Shown: positions 22,855 to 34,900, numbered from the stretch's first letter. The stretch is 64,000 nucleotides of DNA from Doryteuthis pealeii (GCA_023376005.1 CM042151.1:80014917-80078916), one strand, 5' to 3'. Notes: a model not told the origin generated them from the sequence alone. A program made the numbers and translations.

Positions 22855-23350
22855 TTCCCGGATGAACATATGCACAATCGTCGAATATAAACGAGACGTT
22901 TTTTGGAGTGTCCCCCCCAACCAGTTAACTACACTTTATGAATAGATATTTTGCGAATGGGTTACGGTTGTAGGGTTTGGGAGTAAGGGTTTTTTTTACT
23001 TACGTATTACTAAAAAAAAAAAAAATATACTATACATTAATGTTGAAAAATTTGTTTTTTAAAACCAAGTTTAATGAAATTATACATTTGCAATATTAAC
23101 ACAACAACTGAGATAATGTGTCTACGTTGGACTTCAATTAATTAATTCAGTGGTTGTAATGATAATAGAATTTTTGGTGTATGTTTTTTTATAAGCAATT
23201 ACGTATAAAAAAACAAACTTAATCCTTCAACCCCTATTCGATAACCCAATTTGCAAGAAACTCTCATTCATAGACGTAGTTAAACTGTCATGGGGTACCT
23301 CCCAAAAACTTTCCATTTTAATTTTCCGACCGTTGTGCAAGTCAGTCTAA
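22855..23350. mobile_element. Inverted-repeat element with telomere-like tract (left arm)
   Basis: The ends pair over more than 100 bp. GCACAATCG..GTTTTTTGGAG..CCCC..AGTTAACTACA..GAATGGGTTACG..TAGGGTTTGGGA lies on the left, and the complementary series ends at GACTTGCACAACGG read on the minus strand. Each arm includes an AGGGTTTGGGATTAAGGGTT-like tract. There is no ORF, so this is a fold-back or MITE-type element. Mirror: about 30,080-30,630. Confidence 0.55.
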
Positions 23351-23469
23351 ACTCCATATACAGCAAGGATGGAACATCCAAAATCAAGTTTGTTTGGGAC
23401 CCAGGACCTGAACAAAAAACATAAAACGAAGAACACACGCCTTACTAAAAATCTTTTTAGATGAGTTGT

Positions 23470-23765
23470 CTCTTTTTAGATGGGTGGCCTAAAGTCGTAT
23501 CAAGCCAGGTAGCGAGTGCCTATCCGAGGCCAACCGATATAATACTTTCTCGTAGGCCTCGGACCTATCCCCTCACTAGCGCTAGACCAAGTAGATCGTT
23601 TTTTAGCCCCTGGGGTGGAGTGCGGATACATACACATAACTGCCTCATTTTATCGCACAGGATCCATTGGCCACTCATACGCGAATTGGTGAGGCCGGTA
23701 TCGAACTATCCCAGACGAACGCTCTACCGACTAGCTAACGGCCCTACCCCTACTACACGGGAAGA
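23470..23765 (-). mobile_element. SINE family A (left arm)
   Basis: On the minus strand a tRNA-like head (GGGGTAGGGCCGTTAGCTAG, A-box region; AGTTCGATACC, B-box) is followed by the CTCACCAATTCGCGTATGAGTGG body and GGCCTAAAGTCGTAT-type tail region. This copy carries an extra segment of about 45 bp whose ends pair (GGCCTCGGA and CCGAGGCC), absent from the copies at 42.6, 52.3, 60.0 and 62.8 kb. The 136-codon ORF at 23,461-23,871 is this SINE read antisense. Confidence 0.7.
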
Positions 23766-23879
23766 AATACTCAGCGATCATCGATGTGTGTTGTATGGGG
23801 GGGGGCTATGGCAACAGGAAGCTAGATCATTTCGGTCAAGGTTAAATTTGCAAATCGTTCGTCAAAATTAAAACACGAA

Positions 23880-24250
23880 ACTCATTGGTCGTATCCATGT
23901 ACAGTTAACAAAATATACAGTGTAGCATAACTTTTTGCTAATTTGAGGCTTACAGTTAGGGTTTGGGGATTAAGGTTGTCTTTTAATTAACGTATTGCTA
24001 AAAAGGAAAAAACAAACACAACAACAACAAAACTCCAAATTACACTGTGGTCCTAATGCGTGCGGACGTCCCAACTGAAAGGCGCCCTTGTCACTGGTTA
24101 AAACTGGCGTCCTGATTCGACAGTTAAATCTATAATAACGGAGATTCGCTTCCGGTGTTGTCTGTAACAAAAAACTAACCCGGGTTCCACACTGCTTACG
24201 TCACATTACCCCAAATCGTCCATAACATAGAATTTAAATACACTCAAAAT
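23880..24250. mobile_element. Second telomere-tract element with tRNA-like piece (left arm)
   Basis: This carries TACAGTTAGGGTTTGGGGATTAAGG near 23,950 and, on the minus strand, a tRNA-half-like GGGCGCCTTTCAGTTGG followed by GACGTCCGCACGCATTAGG. Mirror: 29,260-29,600. Its ends are not resolved. Confidence 0.35.
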
Positions 24251-24599
24251 TTTGAACATGCAACATTAGGACAGTCGTCATTGTTTTTTAAAACAAGTTT
24301 TAGAGATACACCCCAGTACATTATATTATATATAGTTTGTTTTATTTTAATACATATTTAAAAGTTTACATTTAAATGTTTTATTTTTTAATCCTTTAAT
24401 GAATTTTTGAATGACTTTTACTTACTTAGGGCTCAAACCGCTGGACATTAATTTTTAACTCCCACCCCTCAGGGCAAATGTTTCAAAATCTATTTATAAC
24501 ATCGCCCAGAGGTGTTTTTTATTTTTGCCTAGTAAAAATGTACAAAGTAAGAACGATGGTGTCAGAAATGGGATTCTCTTTGTTTGTATTTGCTTTTTA

Positions 24600-25230
24600 T
24601 TCAAACCTGTCCTGTAAGCTCCAGGACGCCAATTTTTGACCAGTAAGCCAGGGTGGGGTATATCTCGATACCCCACTTGTACTAGGTTAGGCACCAAGGC
24701 CCTATTAACGTGGACCCACCTACAAGCCGAGACTTCATTGGTGGCGGGTTTAAAAAGCGTCTACACTCCGGCATTCCCACTTCTAACATGGGCTGCCTCA
24801 GGCACTGGGCCCAATAAACCAGCCCCTGGCCTTAAATCAAAAAAAGGGGGGCAAGGTGTTGCTGGGGGCGAGGGCCCCCTGGGATCCGCACCCCTTCGTA
24901 TTTTAAACCCCGGGGTAGGGCGTACCACCCGGCCCCCCGTGGGGTCCCCTCTGTCCGCCTATTTTCTACTGTTATGTTTTGTCTTTTTCGAAAAAAGGCT
25001 GTGATTTTATGAGTGGGTTTATTCCCATTGGCCCTCTTCACTCTTCAGTGTTATGCATCCAAAAAACACCAATTGCAAATATTTATCCGGTTCTAATGCG
25101 AACTCCATTTGGTAATTATGACGAAAGACCGTCCCATCCCCTGCCTCAAACCTTGCTACCGGTGACTGCTCGAAAACACAACCCAGCCTATGATTTCGAA
25201 GTCCATAGCCCTACACCCCAGTGTCACTGA
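24600..25230 (-). repeat. Repeat D plus hAT-TIR-like block (left arm)
   Basis: The GC-rich block 24,640-24,940 is repeat D in reverse (mirror 28,560-28,860; third copy 4,786-4,975). It is followed at 25,110-25,200 by CCCCTGCCTCAAACCTTGCTACCGGTGACTGCTCGAAAACACAACCC-type sequence resembling the terminal inverted repeat of the hAT-like element at 48,513-49,084. Open frames of 69-122 codons here (24,636-25,230) are Pro/Gly-rich translations of the repeat and are not supported as genes. Confidence 0.5.
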
Positions 25231-25439
25231 AAAGAAAAACAACCAAAACTTAGGTTTTTTTTTGTTTTGTGTCGACAGTCACAATTAGGTATAAAAGATC
25301 CAAAATGTTTGGGGTTTTTCCAGGTATTTTCATTATTATTTATATATTGATTTTCCAAGTTAAAAAAAAGTCATAAGTCTATGCAAAAATCCCCAGAAAG
25401 CCGGCCTTACCCCAAACGAAATTTTAGTTTCTTTACCGG

Positions 25440-26733
25440 GGCTGAATGCTAGAAGAAGAAGAAGAAGAATTATCACATGGTTTATTTTTCCCACATTATA
25501 CCATTAACCCAATGTCCACATAAAACAAAACAGGAACAAAAAAACAAAAAACAATGTAAATGTTGGTTGTTATAGTTAATGTGTGGAGGGTTGACCCACT
25601 AATTGCTGAGCCTATCTAGTAGTGACCACCCATCAGTGTGTGCTGTTTTGTTGTTGCTTTAGTTTCTGTTTTTTACATAGTTGAAGATCAATAACCATTT
25701 TCCCCCCGATCTCCAAGATCATCTACCATCATGTAGTTACATGACCAGTAAGGTTGACATGTACCTCTCTTCCCCAATGTACGAACTGAAACAAACTCTT
25801 GTACTCTCATTTTGTCTCACAGCCCACCTTTGACCCCTGTCATCTGGGATCCCAATCAATGTCGAAATCGAAGGATATGCTGAGAGTTCCATTCTTGATC
25901 TGCCAATTCAGATACTAATTCCCGCTTCCCAGTGTGTTGTACAACCCAAGCAATCAGTGCTTATCCCATTTACTCTCCCAATCCTGAATGATATCAGGTA
26001 GCCTCATCCTCTGCCTCCTTTTTAGGGATGAAACCCAGTGAATGTCCTCACCCCTCATACAAAAATATACGCCTTGTTGAGGTACAGAAGCCCTTCTTAG
26101 CCTACTCGAGGACATGTATACCAGTAAACTGCCTTACAGTGGCCCCTTTCGGCTACTTGCCTTCACAGTCCTGTGGTGGTCACGTCTACAATGCCGTTCC
26201 CACTCTCTGTATGCAGCTCGTAGTATGCTTGCGACACTTCCACCTCTTCAGCACTGCCTGATTGGGCTGACTTGAAGGACCATTGCCATTGTCCATCAGC
26301 AAAAATTAAGCATCCTTCTCCACACACATGTGGTGCCTTTCATGGCAGTGTTTTAACATACTCATCTTCAACACTGCTTGATCATTCTTTGATAATATCC
26401 CTTATCTCTTGAGAATCTGTCACTTACTGTCATCCCATCTTTCTCCTCTGCTGGTTTTTACATAGACTGCATTGCTGACCCTCAACCATCCAGCCACAGG
26501 ATAGTGACCCACCAGTTTCCTGCAAGATTGAGATAACTCTCGTTACTCATCTTATCGCCACGGAGGAATTTATTACCACTCTTGGAATACCAACTCTCTG
26601 TCTCTACATTCTTCTGCAACTTGAGCTCAAGTTGCTGGTCCCTGTCAAGTGGACTCCAAAGCTTAGCTATTAATGTTTTTCCAGTGGTATCTTACTTACT
26701 TTCCGCTTTCACAACCATCGTAATCCACCAGGA
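25440..26733. other. Inner part of left arm, no recognised element
   Basis: It starts with a (GAA)n run at about 25,452-25,468. The remaining 1.2 kb is of moderate GC and low simple-repeat content. Short open frames (for example 77 codons at 26,028-26,261) do not match the mirror frame in the right arm, and I recognise no domain. It could be the body of an unidentified mobile element, because it is the least AT-rich sequence in the arm. Confidence 0.4.
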
Positions 26734-26795
26734 AGGCATAAACTGACTAAATTCAGAAAGACAAAGGGAAGCCTAAATTCCTTACATTGATGACA
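26734..26795. other. 62-bp spacer at the centre of the inverted repeat
   Basis: Left arm ends CCACCAGGA at 26,725-26,733 and right arm begins TCCTGGTGG at 26,796. The sequence between is ordinary AT-rich DNA without self-complementarity to the arms. It does not resemble a sequencing-adapter hairpin as far as I can tell. Confidence 0.8.
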
Positions 26796-28095
26796 TCCTG
26801 GTGGATTAGATTGTTGTGAAAGCGGAAAGAAATAAGATACCACCTGGAAAAACATTAATAGCTAAGCCTTTGGAGTCACCTTGACAGGGACCAGCACTTG
26901 ACTCAAGTTTTGCAGAACGAATGTTAGAGACTAGAGATTGGCTTTATTCAGTGATGGTAATTAAGATTCCTCCCAGTGGCAGATAAGATGGACGTAAGCG
27001 AGAAGTTTATTCTCAATCTGCAGGAAAACTGGTGGGCGTCAGCTTCCTGTGGCTGGATGGTTGAGGGTCACCATGCAGTTATGTAAAAAAACAAGCTAGA
27101 GGGAGATAAGATGGATGACCAAGTTAAAGTGACAGAATGCTCAAGATGATAAGGCAATTATCAAAGAAATGATAAGCAGGTTGAAGAGAGTATTTAAAAA
27201 CACTGCATGAAAGGCACCACATGTGCTGTGGAAGAGGATGCTATTTTGCTGATTGACAGATGGAATGGTCTTCAAGTCAGCACCAATCGGCAGGCTTGAA
27301 AGAGTGGAATGTGCAAGCATCTACAGAGCTGCATAGCAGACGTAAGCTGGGAACGCACCCTTTGCTAGAGTGACACCACAGAACTGTGAAGGCAATAGCC
27401 GAAAGCGGCCAACTTGAGGCAGTTACTGGTATAACAGTCCCCTCGAGTAGGGCTAAGAAAGAGGCTTCCTGTACCTCAAACAAGCGATATTTTGTGGAGT
27501 GGAGACATTCACTGGGTTATCCAAAAAGGGAGGCAGAGATGATGGCACCTGATTTCAATTCACGATTGAGAGCTAAAAATTGGATTAAAGCCACCTGATG
27601 CGGGTGTACAACACACTGGAAGTCGGGATATATCTGAAGTGCAATCACAGAATGGAATCTCGCATATCCTTTGATGTCGACAATTGATTGGATCCCAGAT
27701 CGACAGTCGAATTTCTGTGAGACAAAATGAGAGTTAACGAGTTTTCCAAGTTCGTACATGGAAGAGATGGTACATTCACCTTACTGGTCATGTGACTACA
27801 TTGATGTAAGAATGAATCTTGAGTCGGGGGGGGGTGAAAAAGTATTACTTTTCAACTAGTGTAAAAAAACAAAAACAAAAAGCAAAAACCAAACAGCACA
27901 ACCAACTGAGGTGGTCACTACTAGAATAGGCTCAGCCAAAAATTATGATCAACCTCCACACATTACCTATAACAACCAAACATTACATTTTGTTTTTTTT
28001 GTCACTGTTTTGTTTTATGTGACATTGTTTATTTGTTAATGTGGGAAATAAACCATGTATTCTTCTTCTTTCTTTCTTTCTAGCATATCAGCCCG
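26796..28095. other. Inner part of right arm, no recognised element
   Basis: Mirror of 25,440-26,733. Frames of 68-80 codons exist (27,277-27,759) but are not conserved in the left-arm copy. It ends with a (CTTT)/(TTC) run at 28,060-28,082. Confidence 0.4.
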
Positions 28096-28309
28096 TTAAA
28101 AGAAACTAAAAATTTCGTTTTGTAAGGCCGCTTCTGGGATTTTGCAAGACCTTATTGACCTTTTAACTTGGAAAATAAAATTATATAAAAAATAAAATGA
28201 AACATTACCGGAAAAAAAACTCCAAACATTTTGTTTTTCTATACCTAATGAATGAGTCGAAAAAAACGAAAAAATAAAAACACCCTCGTTTGGTTTTTCT
28301 TTCAAAGTG

Positions 28310-28860
28310 ACAACTGCTTCGGACTATGACTTCAATCATAGCTGGGTTTGTTTTTTCAGCAGTCACCGGTAGCAAGTTTTGAGGCAAGGAGGACTGGCGG
28401 TCTTTCTCATAATTACCCCAAATGGAGTCATTAGAACCGGATATATTTGCAATTGTGTTTTTGTCATAACATGAAGAAGTGAAGAGCCAATGGAAATAAC
28501 CCACTCCTAAATCAACGCCTTTTTTTCGAAAAAAAACAAACAAAAACGAGAAAATAGGCGCAGAGACCCCACGGGCGGGTGTACGCGCCTACCCCGGGTT
28601 AAAATCACGAGCGTCGATCCCAGGGCCATCCCCCGCCAACACTGTGCCCTTGATTTAAAGAGGCAGGGCTGGGTTTATTGCCCCAGTGCCTGAGGCGCCC
28701 CATTTGAGGGGGAATGCCGAGGTGATAGCGCAATTTTAAACCCGCCACAATGAGTCTCGCTTGTAGGTGTCCACGTTAATAGGGCCTTGTGCCTACCTAG
28801 TACAAGTGGGGTACGAGGAAATAATATCCCCACCCTGGCTTACTGGTCAAAATTGGCTCC
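28310..28860 (+). repeat. hAT-TIR-like block and repeat D (right arm)
   Basis: TGGGTTTGTTTTTTCAGCAG at 28,344 followed by CACCGGTAGCAAG resembles the right TIR of the 48.5-49.1 kb hAT-like element. Repeat D follows at 28,600-28,830 (AGGCAGGGCTGGGTTTATTG, GCCTGAGGCGCCCC, TTTGAGGGGGAATGCCGA). Confidence 0.5.
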
Positions 28861-29259
28861 TGGCTTACAGGACAGTTGAAATAAAAAGCCAAATACAAAC
28901 CAAGAGAAATCCCATTTCTGACACCATGTCTTACTTTGTACATTAATTTTACTAGCAAAATTAAAAAACACCCTCTGGGCGAGTAAAAATAGATTTTTTG
29001 AACATATTGCCTAGTGGGGAGTTAAAAATTCAATGTCAGCGAGTTTTGAGCCCTAAGTAAGTAAAATCATCAAATTCATTAAAGGATTAAAAAATAAAAC
29101 AATTTGAAATGTAAACTTAAATATGATATTAAAATAAAACAAACTATATATAAATATATTGATACTGGGGATGTATCTATTAAAACTTGTTTTTAAAAAA
29201 CAATGACGACTGTCTAAATGTGCATGTTCAAATTTGAGTGGATTTATTCTATGTTATGA

Positions 29260-29600
29260 CGATTTGGGGTAATGTGACGTAAGCAGTGACGTAGTTTTTG
29301 TTACAGACAAACACCGAAGCGAATCTCCGTTATTAATAGATTTAACTGTCCCGTTAATCAGGACGCCAGTTTTTAACCAGTAAGACAGGGCGCCTTTCAG
29401 TTGGTAGAACGTCCGCACGCTTAGGAACCACCAGTAGTAATTTGGAGTTTTGTTGTTGTTGTGTTGTTTTTTTTTAGCAATAACGTATTTTAAAAACAAC
29501 CTTAATCCCAAACCCCTAAACTGTAACCCAATTAGCAAAAAGTTCATGCATACACTGTAGTTAAACTGTAATGGATCACCACCAAATGAGTTTCCGTTTT
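29260..29600. mobile_element. Telomere-tract element with tRNA-like piece (right arm)
   Basis: Mirror of 23,880-24,250: GGGCGCCTTTCAGTTGGTAG (tRNA-half-like) at 29,388, then CCTTAATCCCAAACCCCTAA at 29,500. A 97-codon minus-strand frame (29,254-29,547) lies here and is not supported as a gene. Confidence 0.35.
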
Positions 29601-29711
29601 AATTTTGACGACGATTTGCAAATTTAACCATTGACCGAAATGATTCTTAGCTCTTGTTGCCAGTACCCCCCCCCCATACACACACATCGATGACGCTGAA
29701 GTATTTCTTCC

Positions 29712-30000
29712 CGTGTAGTAGGGGTAGGGCCGGTTTAGCTTAGTCGGTAGAGCGTTCGTCTGGGAACCTAGTTCGATACCGGCCCTCACCAATTCAGCGT
29801 ATGAGTGGCAAATGGATCTGTGCGATAAAATGAGCAGTTAATTGTATGTATAGCACTCCACCCCAGGGGCTAAAAAACGATCTCCTTGGTCTAGCGCTAG
29901 TGAAAAGGGGATAGGCCGAGGCCTACGAGAAAGTATCTATATCGGTGGCCTCGGATAGGCTACCTCGCTACCTGGCTGATACCGACTTTAGGCCACCCCA
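29712..30000 (+). mobile_element. SINE family A (right arm)
   Basis: The tRNA-like head is well preserved: GGGCCGGTTTAGCTTAGTCG (A-box), AGAGCGTTCGTCTGGGAACC, GTTCGATACC (B-box), then CTCACCAATTCAGCGTATGA and a non-tRNA body ending GATACCGACTTTAGGCCACC. The head folds like a tRNA anticodon arm but the sequence continues without an acceptor end. It contains the same extra hairpin segment as the left-arm copy. Confidence 0.7.
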
Positions 30001-30049
30001 TCTAAAAAAGAGACAAGCTCATCTAAAGATTTTTAGTAGCGTAGTGTTC

Positions 30050-30630
30050 TCGTTTTATGTTTTTGTTCAGGTCCCTGGGGTCCAAACAACTTGATTTTGG
30101 ATGTTCCATCCTTGGCTGTAGTATGGAGTTTAGACTGAACTTGCACAACGGTCGGAAAATTAAAATGGAAAGTTTTTGGGAGGTACCCCATGACAGTTTA
30201 ACTACAGTCTATGAATGAAGTTTTTGCAAATTGGGTTACGATTTAGGGGTTTGAGGATTAAGGGTTGTTTTTTATTACGTATTGCTTATAAAAAAAACAA
30301 CCAAAATTACTATTATCATTACAACCATGACATTAATTATTGAATCCAACGGTAGACACATTAGTCTCAGTTGTTGTGTTAATATTGCAATGTATAATTT
30401 CAATTAAACTTGGTTTTAAAACAAATTTTTTCAAACATTAAATGTATAGTAATTTTTTTTTTTTTTTTTTTTAGTAATACGTAATAAAAAAAAACCCTTA
30501 ATCCCCAAACCCCTAAAACGTAACCCAATTCGCAAAATATCATTCATTAAAGTGTAGTTAAACTGTCATGGGGACCTCCAAAAAACTTTCCGTTTTAATT
30601 TTCCGACGATTGTGCAAGTTCAGCCGGAAT
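30050..30630. mobile_element. Inverted-repeat element with telomere-like tracts (right arm)
   Basis: Paired blocks GGGAGGTACCCCATGACAGT (30,178) and CATGGGGACCTCC..AAAACTTTCC (30,570), plus TTTAGGGGTTTGAGGATTAAG (30,242) and CCCTTAATCCCCAAACCCCT (30,495). Mirror of about 22,855-23,400. Confidence 0.55.
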
Positions 30631-30739
30631 TTACTCCATCTGTTGGGACAGTGACTTTCCCTATGATGTCCTCCTTTTCCATTTTTTCCAACTCAGCTTT
30701 GTAGAGTGGAAGGATGGGACTGATCTAAACACTAACAGG

Positions 30740-32300
30740 ACAAGATAACAACAATAACAATCACACACACACACACAACACACACACACACACACCAAAG
30801 TGGGGATCGTGTACAAGATCGAAACCAGAAACTAGAAATAGCAATTAATTTAACCAAAAATAAAACAATCATTAGTTCTTCAATAGAAGAAAAAAAAATC
30901 GTTACAGCACCTTTTTTCCATTAATGTTCCAACGTAATTTCGTTCGTTCGTTCGTTCGTTCGTTCGTTGGATTATTCTCCGATTTTCTCCGTCTTATATA
31001 TTTTTTAATGTTAGGAACTAGGGTTCAGTCCTTCCTTGCTTATTCATGTCTTCTACAGGCTCCTTGTTTCACATTCCCCTTTTTATTATATCTTTTATTT
31101 TCTTTATAATAATAATAAAACAATGACTTGTTGTTTTTCTACTTCTGCTGCTTACTGTAGCGACTGACCGAAACGAGACCTTACGCATAATCACGCCCAA
31201 AACGAGATTTCACAACAACTTTGTATACATAACAATAACATTATTACCTCATTGTTTTGTTTTTGATTTTTGGCAGAGTGATAATTTCTAAGATTTTAAT
31301 TTCAACCTAAACTTTAAAAAATCCGTTTTCCAGCAATTTTTAAAATGTACAAAAAACTAACGAAAGCTTTTTTCCAACTCTGTCTCTCTCTATCCGACAT
31401 TATGCGTAGTGTCTGTTGAAAAATGGGTAATTATTCCAGACGATCCGTGAGACTGTGGTACCTGTTGTAACACGGCCCCATAATGATATTGATGCTTCTA
31501 TTTAGGAAGGGATTCAAATGACTTTCATTCCGTTGCAAATTGCTTTCTCTAAAGAATTTTAAGTATATTGTACTTATAAAAAAATTCATCGAAGCGAAAG
31601 TGCTGTTTTTGTTTTAATGTTTACATTTATAAGGATGGGCCATTTTGATCAGGAAAGTAATAATTTTTTTTTTTTATTTTTAAAATTTAATTTTTTTTAC
31701 CAACAATCAGGGATTGTCTGATTTTAATGAAATTTTCAGCACTTTGAAAAAAAAAAAAATATTTTATCAATTCAGATTGTAAAAAGGAGTTATTTGAATA
31801 AAAAAATCCATTTCAGTGAACTGTATTTATTTAGTAACCTCGCAGTTTTGTATTTATCTGAAATATATATTCAATTTTTTTTTTTCAGAATGAAGTTATT
31901 TTAATTTAAAATTTAAAAATAAAAGAAATAAAAAGCTTATATTTTTTACTTAAAAAACAAAAATTCTTGGGGCCCTGTTAAAAGTTGAAATCTGCACCAC
32001 CGACACCGAATTACTTGAAATTTGGCACAAATGTTCTCCTTCATGAGTTAGGAAAGTGTGCCAAATTATTTAGTGTTAAACCTTACCGTTCCGATTTAGA
32101 GGGGTTAAAATTTTCCTATTTTGCCTCTGTGTCGGTGTCGCAGAATCTCAGTGTTTTTAAGATTTAAAAAAAAAAAACTTCCATACAGTCAATATTTCTG
32201 AAATTTGGTATTTAAGGCAAATAAGGATTGTAGAATCCAAATATCCAATTATTTAACCCTATACCTATGTAGCTTACAGCCAGTCTATAGAAAATGTTGT
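30740..32300. other. AT-rich stretch with (CA)n and (TTCG)n (right arm)
   Basis: A (CA)n run lies at about 30,761-30,795 and (TTCG)n at 30,942-30,968. The remainder is AT-rich with no recognised gene. A 61-codon frame at 30,924-31,109 is a translation of the tetranucleotide repeat. Confidence 0.45.
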
Positions 32301-32328
32301 CCTCTTCAATTTTCATAATATTGAGAGC

Positions 32329-32575
32329 GTGTCAAAAAGTAATGCCATTTTGTTTAGGACAAGTATAATTACCAACACAGGAACATGTATCATACATCAA
32401 AATGAAGCTGGTCCTCTGTGGTCACCACTCTACTTTCCCACAGTCACTGTTTCTCTCAATAGCAATGTTCCACTTTCAAATGAGAGCATGTATCCCTATT
32501 CTGTTGACTGTTCTTTGAGCCACTTCTTCACTACAGATTTCACTTCCTCGTCACTGGAATAGGCAAACATTATTT
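32329..32575 (-). pseudogene. Mariner-like transposase C-terminal fragment (right arm)
   Basis: On the minus strand the translation reads FAYSSDEEVKSVVKKWLKEQ at about 32,573-32,510, the region after the catalytic domain in Tc1/mariner (SETMAR/Mos1-like) transposases, where a basic segment ends in a DY(V)-type motif. A stop follows within a few residues. Downstream, GGCATTACTTTTTGACACGC near 32,345-32,330 is probably the element's 3' end. The N-terminal helix-turn-helix and the DD(D/E) residues are absent, so this is a dead remnant. Confidence 0.6.
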
Positions 32576-33284
32576 TTTCAATTTGTACTGAGCTAACTTG
32601 AAAAATGTCATGTTTATTCCATGATAGACAGGTTGGAGTGATTTCAGTTGATGCGATGTATATAAATCTTATTACCTATAGAACAGGATTGTGATGAGGA
32701 TAAAATACAGACTATCTGTTGCCATCACAAGCAGACCTTGTTGACTAAAAGAGATGTTGTATTCCATTTAAAAATCATAAAAAGCAAAATTAAAAGTGGT
32801 TTGAAGCAATTTCATTGCAGATGGCAGACAAGGCAAAGGCTAAGTTCGTACTAATCCCAGCCAAAATGCATCCACAGTCCCAGGAACAAGAAGTTTTCAT
32901 CAATTTATTCCACTCATCAGGGATTAAATAGCCATGAAACACTTTAGCGAAGATGAAAACTATGACCTAATATATGACTTCTCTATTGGCACTGACGAAA
33001 AAAACAGTGAAATTTGTCATTTCAGGATGTTTGTTGCAGGTGCGACAAAAAATTGTATTAATCTATTTTATTTTGTCTTTCTTAGTTGTATATTGTATTG
33101 TGTTATGATCTTATGAAGTTATGAAGTTCTAGAATGTGAAAAAAAAAAAAAATACTATCAACTGTATTTTTTTCATATGAATATTTTTTGTGAATAACTT
33201 TTTATTCTATTTTCAAGATTCAGACTATTGTCCAGCATGTCCAGCATTTTTTTTTTTTTGTCTTAGATAGTTTGAGAGATGAGG

Positions 33285-33510
33285 GTAAGTGGTTGTACAG
33301 CTGCTTTTTTGTGTGTTGCTGCTTTCAAGATTTGTACATGTTAAGTTTCTCAAACTAGCAGACAAGTTCACATACCTAGGGGGTAATATCTCATCTACAG
33401 AAATCAATGTCAATATATGCATAGGAAAGGCATGGACTGCTTTAGACAGATTATTGATCATATCGAAATCTGATCTCTGTTTCAAATCTTTTTACCTGCA
33501 TTCTCATTAA
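33285..33510 (+). pseudogene. Non-LTR reverse transcriptase fragment (right arm)
   Basis: The frame at 33,289-33,510 reads FTYLGGNISSTE then IGKAWTALDRLLIISKSDL. This is the conserved segment downstream of the RT catalytic core in a common animal non-LTR family (typically YLG-x-ISS, then R-I-x-KAW-A-x-DRL-x-x-IWKS-DLS). The DD catalytic pair, endonuclease and 3' end are missing. Fragments of what is probably the same family's C-terminus occur at 51.8 and 60.5 kb. Confidence 0.65.
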
Positions 33511-34029
33511 TTTCATCAGCCTTTTTAATTTATTTCATTACATTGAAACTTAAATACATGCACCTGGAGAGTGCATATATGTTCTAGTAAACATAATAAT
33601 TGGGTAATTTTATGTATAATATAGTTCTCCATTTGATTGGATGCCTACGTAAATTGCGCCCTTTTTACCCTCCTTTGCATGCCACTGATTCTGGTGAAAT
33701 TATTGTTTTTGTCTTGTCTTTCTTAGGTGTATATTGTATCTGGTAGTCATTAAACCTCATTAAATACCCTTCTTCAGAATCACAGGACTATGTGTTAAGG
33801 TCTTATAAAATTGTTAAAGTGAGCATGGCTGAAATTAGAAGAGTTTTATCTACACTTACTAGGATGAGTAAAAATTTTGCAATATTTTGGTACATACTAG
33901 TTTGCAGCAGATATATCAAAGCAGTTCAAGCCATGGAAGGTACCTGCTGTGCTTGGTAGTATTGTTATAGTTGGTGCACTGACACATGTTTGTTTCACTT
34001 ATAGAATAAAAATTCTATATTTTACACCC

Positions 34030-34180
34030 AAATAAGGAAAAACACATTTCTTTTCCTAAACTTGGGGAAAATAGATTAAAATGAACACACAAATACATTT
34101 CTTTTCCCAAACTTAAGGAAAAGAAATTAAACAAACACACAACACAGTCCTTTTCCTAAACTTAAGGAAAAGACATTAAA
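34030..34180. repeat. Short tandem repeat, about 57-bp period (right arm)
   Basis: Three copies of CTTTTCC-AAACTTAAGGAAAAG with spacers carrying AACACACAA. Mirror of 19,315-19,440, and continuous across the position of the N gap. Confidence 0.6.
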
Positions 34181-34694
34181 ACAAATATTTACACAAAAGT
34201 CAGAGTTTCGATTGGCTGGATTAGTGATGCTTACTACTACGTCCGCGCCTAAAAATATAATTACTTTTGGGTCCACCTGGTAATTATAAAAGACAGAGAA
34301 GAAATCAACAATGACACAGAATTCATCTCGCTGTCAAATAAGACACACACCCGACAACAACAAACAAACACACAGATCCTACCTCACGGCCAGATAGAAC
34401 ACGACCAAGAAACAGAAGTCAGAATGAACGATTCTGTAGCATGTCCTTTTTCTTCATTTTCTTTCTTTATAATAAAAACATAATGGTCCATTATTTAACT
34501 GAGGTGATAAAAATCACAAGGAATAAGAATTTGGTGGATAAGCAACATCAGATGGTCAGGATTTACATTTTTCCATTCCATCTTGGATGATTTGGACAAT
34601 CCCATTTTTAACCAGCGGGTGTTGCAAAATGATAGTGGTCATACAATTAAGGAACATGAGTATTAATATATAGATTTCTAAGTTACTCAGCAGA

Positions 34695-34900
34695 ATTGAT
34701 CATTCCTGTGAAATTGTTCCATTTCTGGTCCAACCATGTGAAGAATGTGAAAGACACATGTTACCACACCATGCAAGGGACCTAATATCTACTTGTGTGG
34801 ACACAATTGATTGTTCTAGGGGTTCATCACTAGACCTTGCCTTCACCCCAAGAGTTTTAGTTACTCTAAACAATCTGCTAGTAAATGAGTCTTGATTCTC
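34695..34900 (+). pseudogene. Possible non-LTR endonuclease fragment
   Basis: A plus-strand frame reads ARDLISTCVDTIDCSRGSS then LDLAFTPRVLVTLNNLLVNE. This resembles the segment SSxLDLxFT..P that precedes the SDH motif of apurinic-type endonucleases in non-LTR retrotransposons. The SDH motif itself is not seen and a stop follows. The mirror in the left arm (18,620-18,800) is frame-broken. Weak call. Confidence 0.25.

Larger units (their letters stand above)
14320..26733 (+). repeat. Left arm of a giant inverted repeat (about 12.4 kb)
   Basis: This arm is the reverse complement of 26,796-39,235 along its whole length. Matching checkpoints include 14,331 AAAATGCACAAG with 39,215-39,226; 17,450-17,530 with 35,985-36,070; 18,100-18,290 with 35,210-35,400; 20,935-21,180 with 32,330-32,575; 23,690-23,760 with 29,715-29,790; and 26,700-26,733 with 26,796-26,830. 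Differences are mostly 1-2 base insertions or deletions, often in homopolymers, with fewer substitutions. By eye the arms differ by several percent up to about 10 percent locally. Arm edges are accurate to about 15 bp. Confidence 0.9.

Noticed and set aside
23461..23871. 136-codon ORF
   Set aside because: Reads through a SINE family A copy in antisense; its mirror in the other arm is not open.
24636..25041. Overlapping Pro/Gly-rich ORFs as genes
   Set aside because: They lie in repeat D, whose other copies (4.8 and 28.7 kb) are not open in the same frames.
26734..26795. Sequencing-adapter hairpin at the palindrome centre
   Set aside because: The 62 bp look like ordinary genomic DNA and are not self-complementary as an adapter stem would be; this does not exclude other fold-back artefacts.
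29712..29790. Functional tRNA gene
   Set aside because: A and B boxes and an anticodon-like arm are present, but the sequence runs on into a SINE body with no acceptor stem, and the same body recurs at five other sites.
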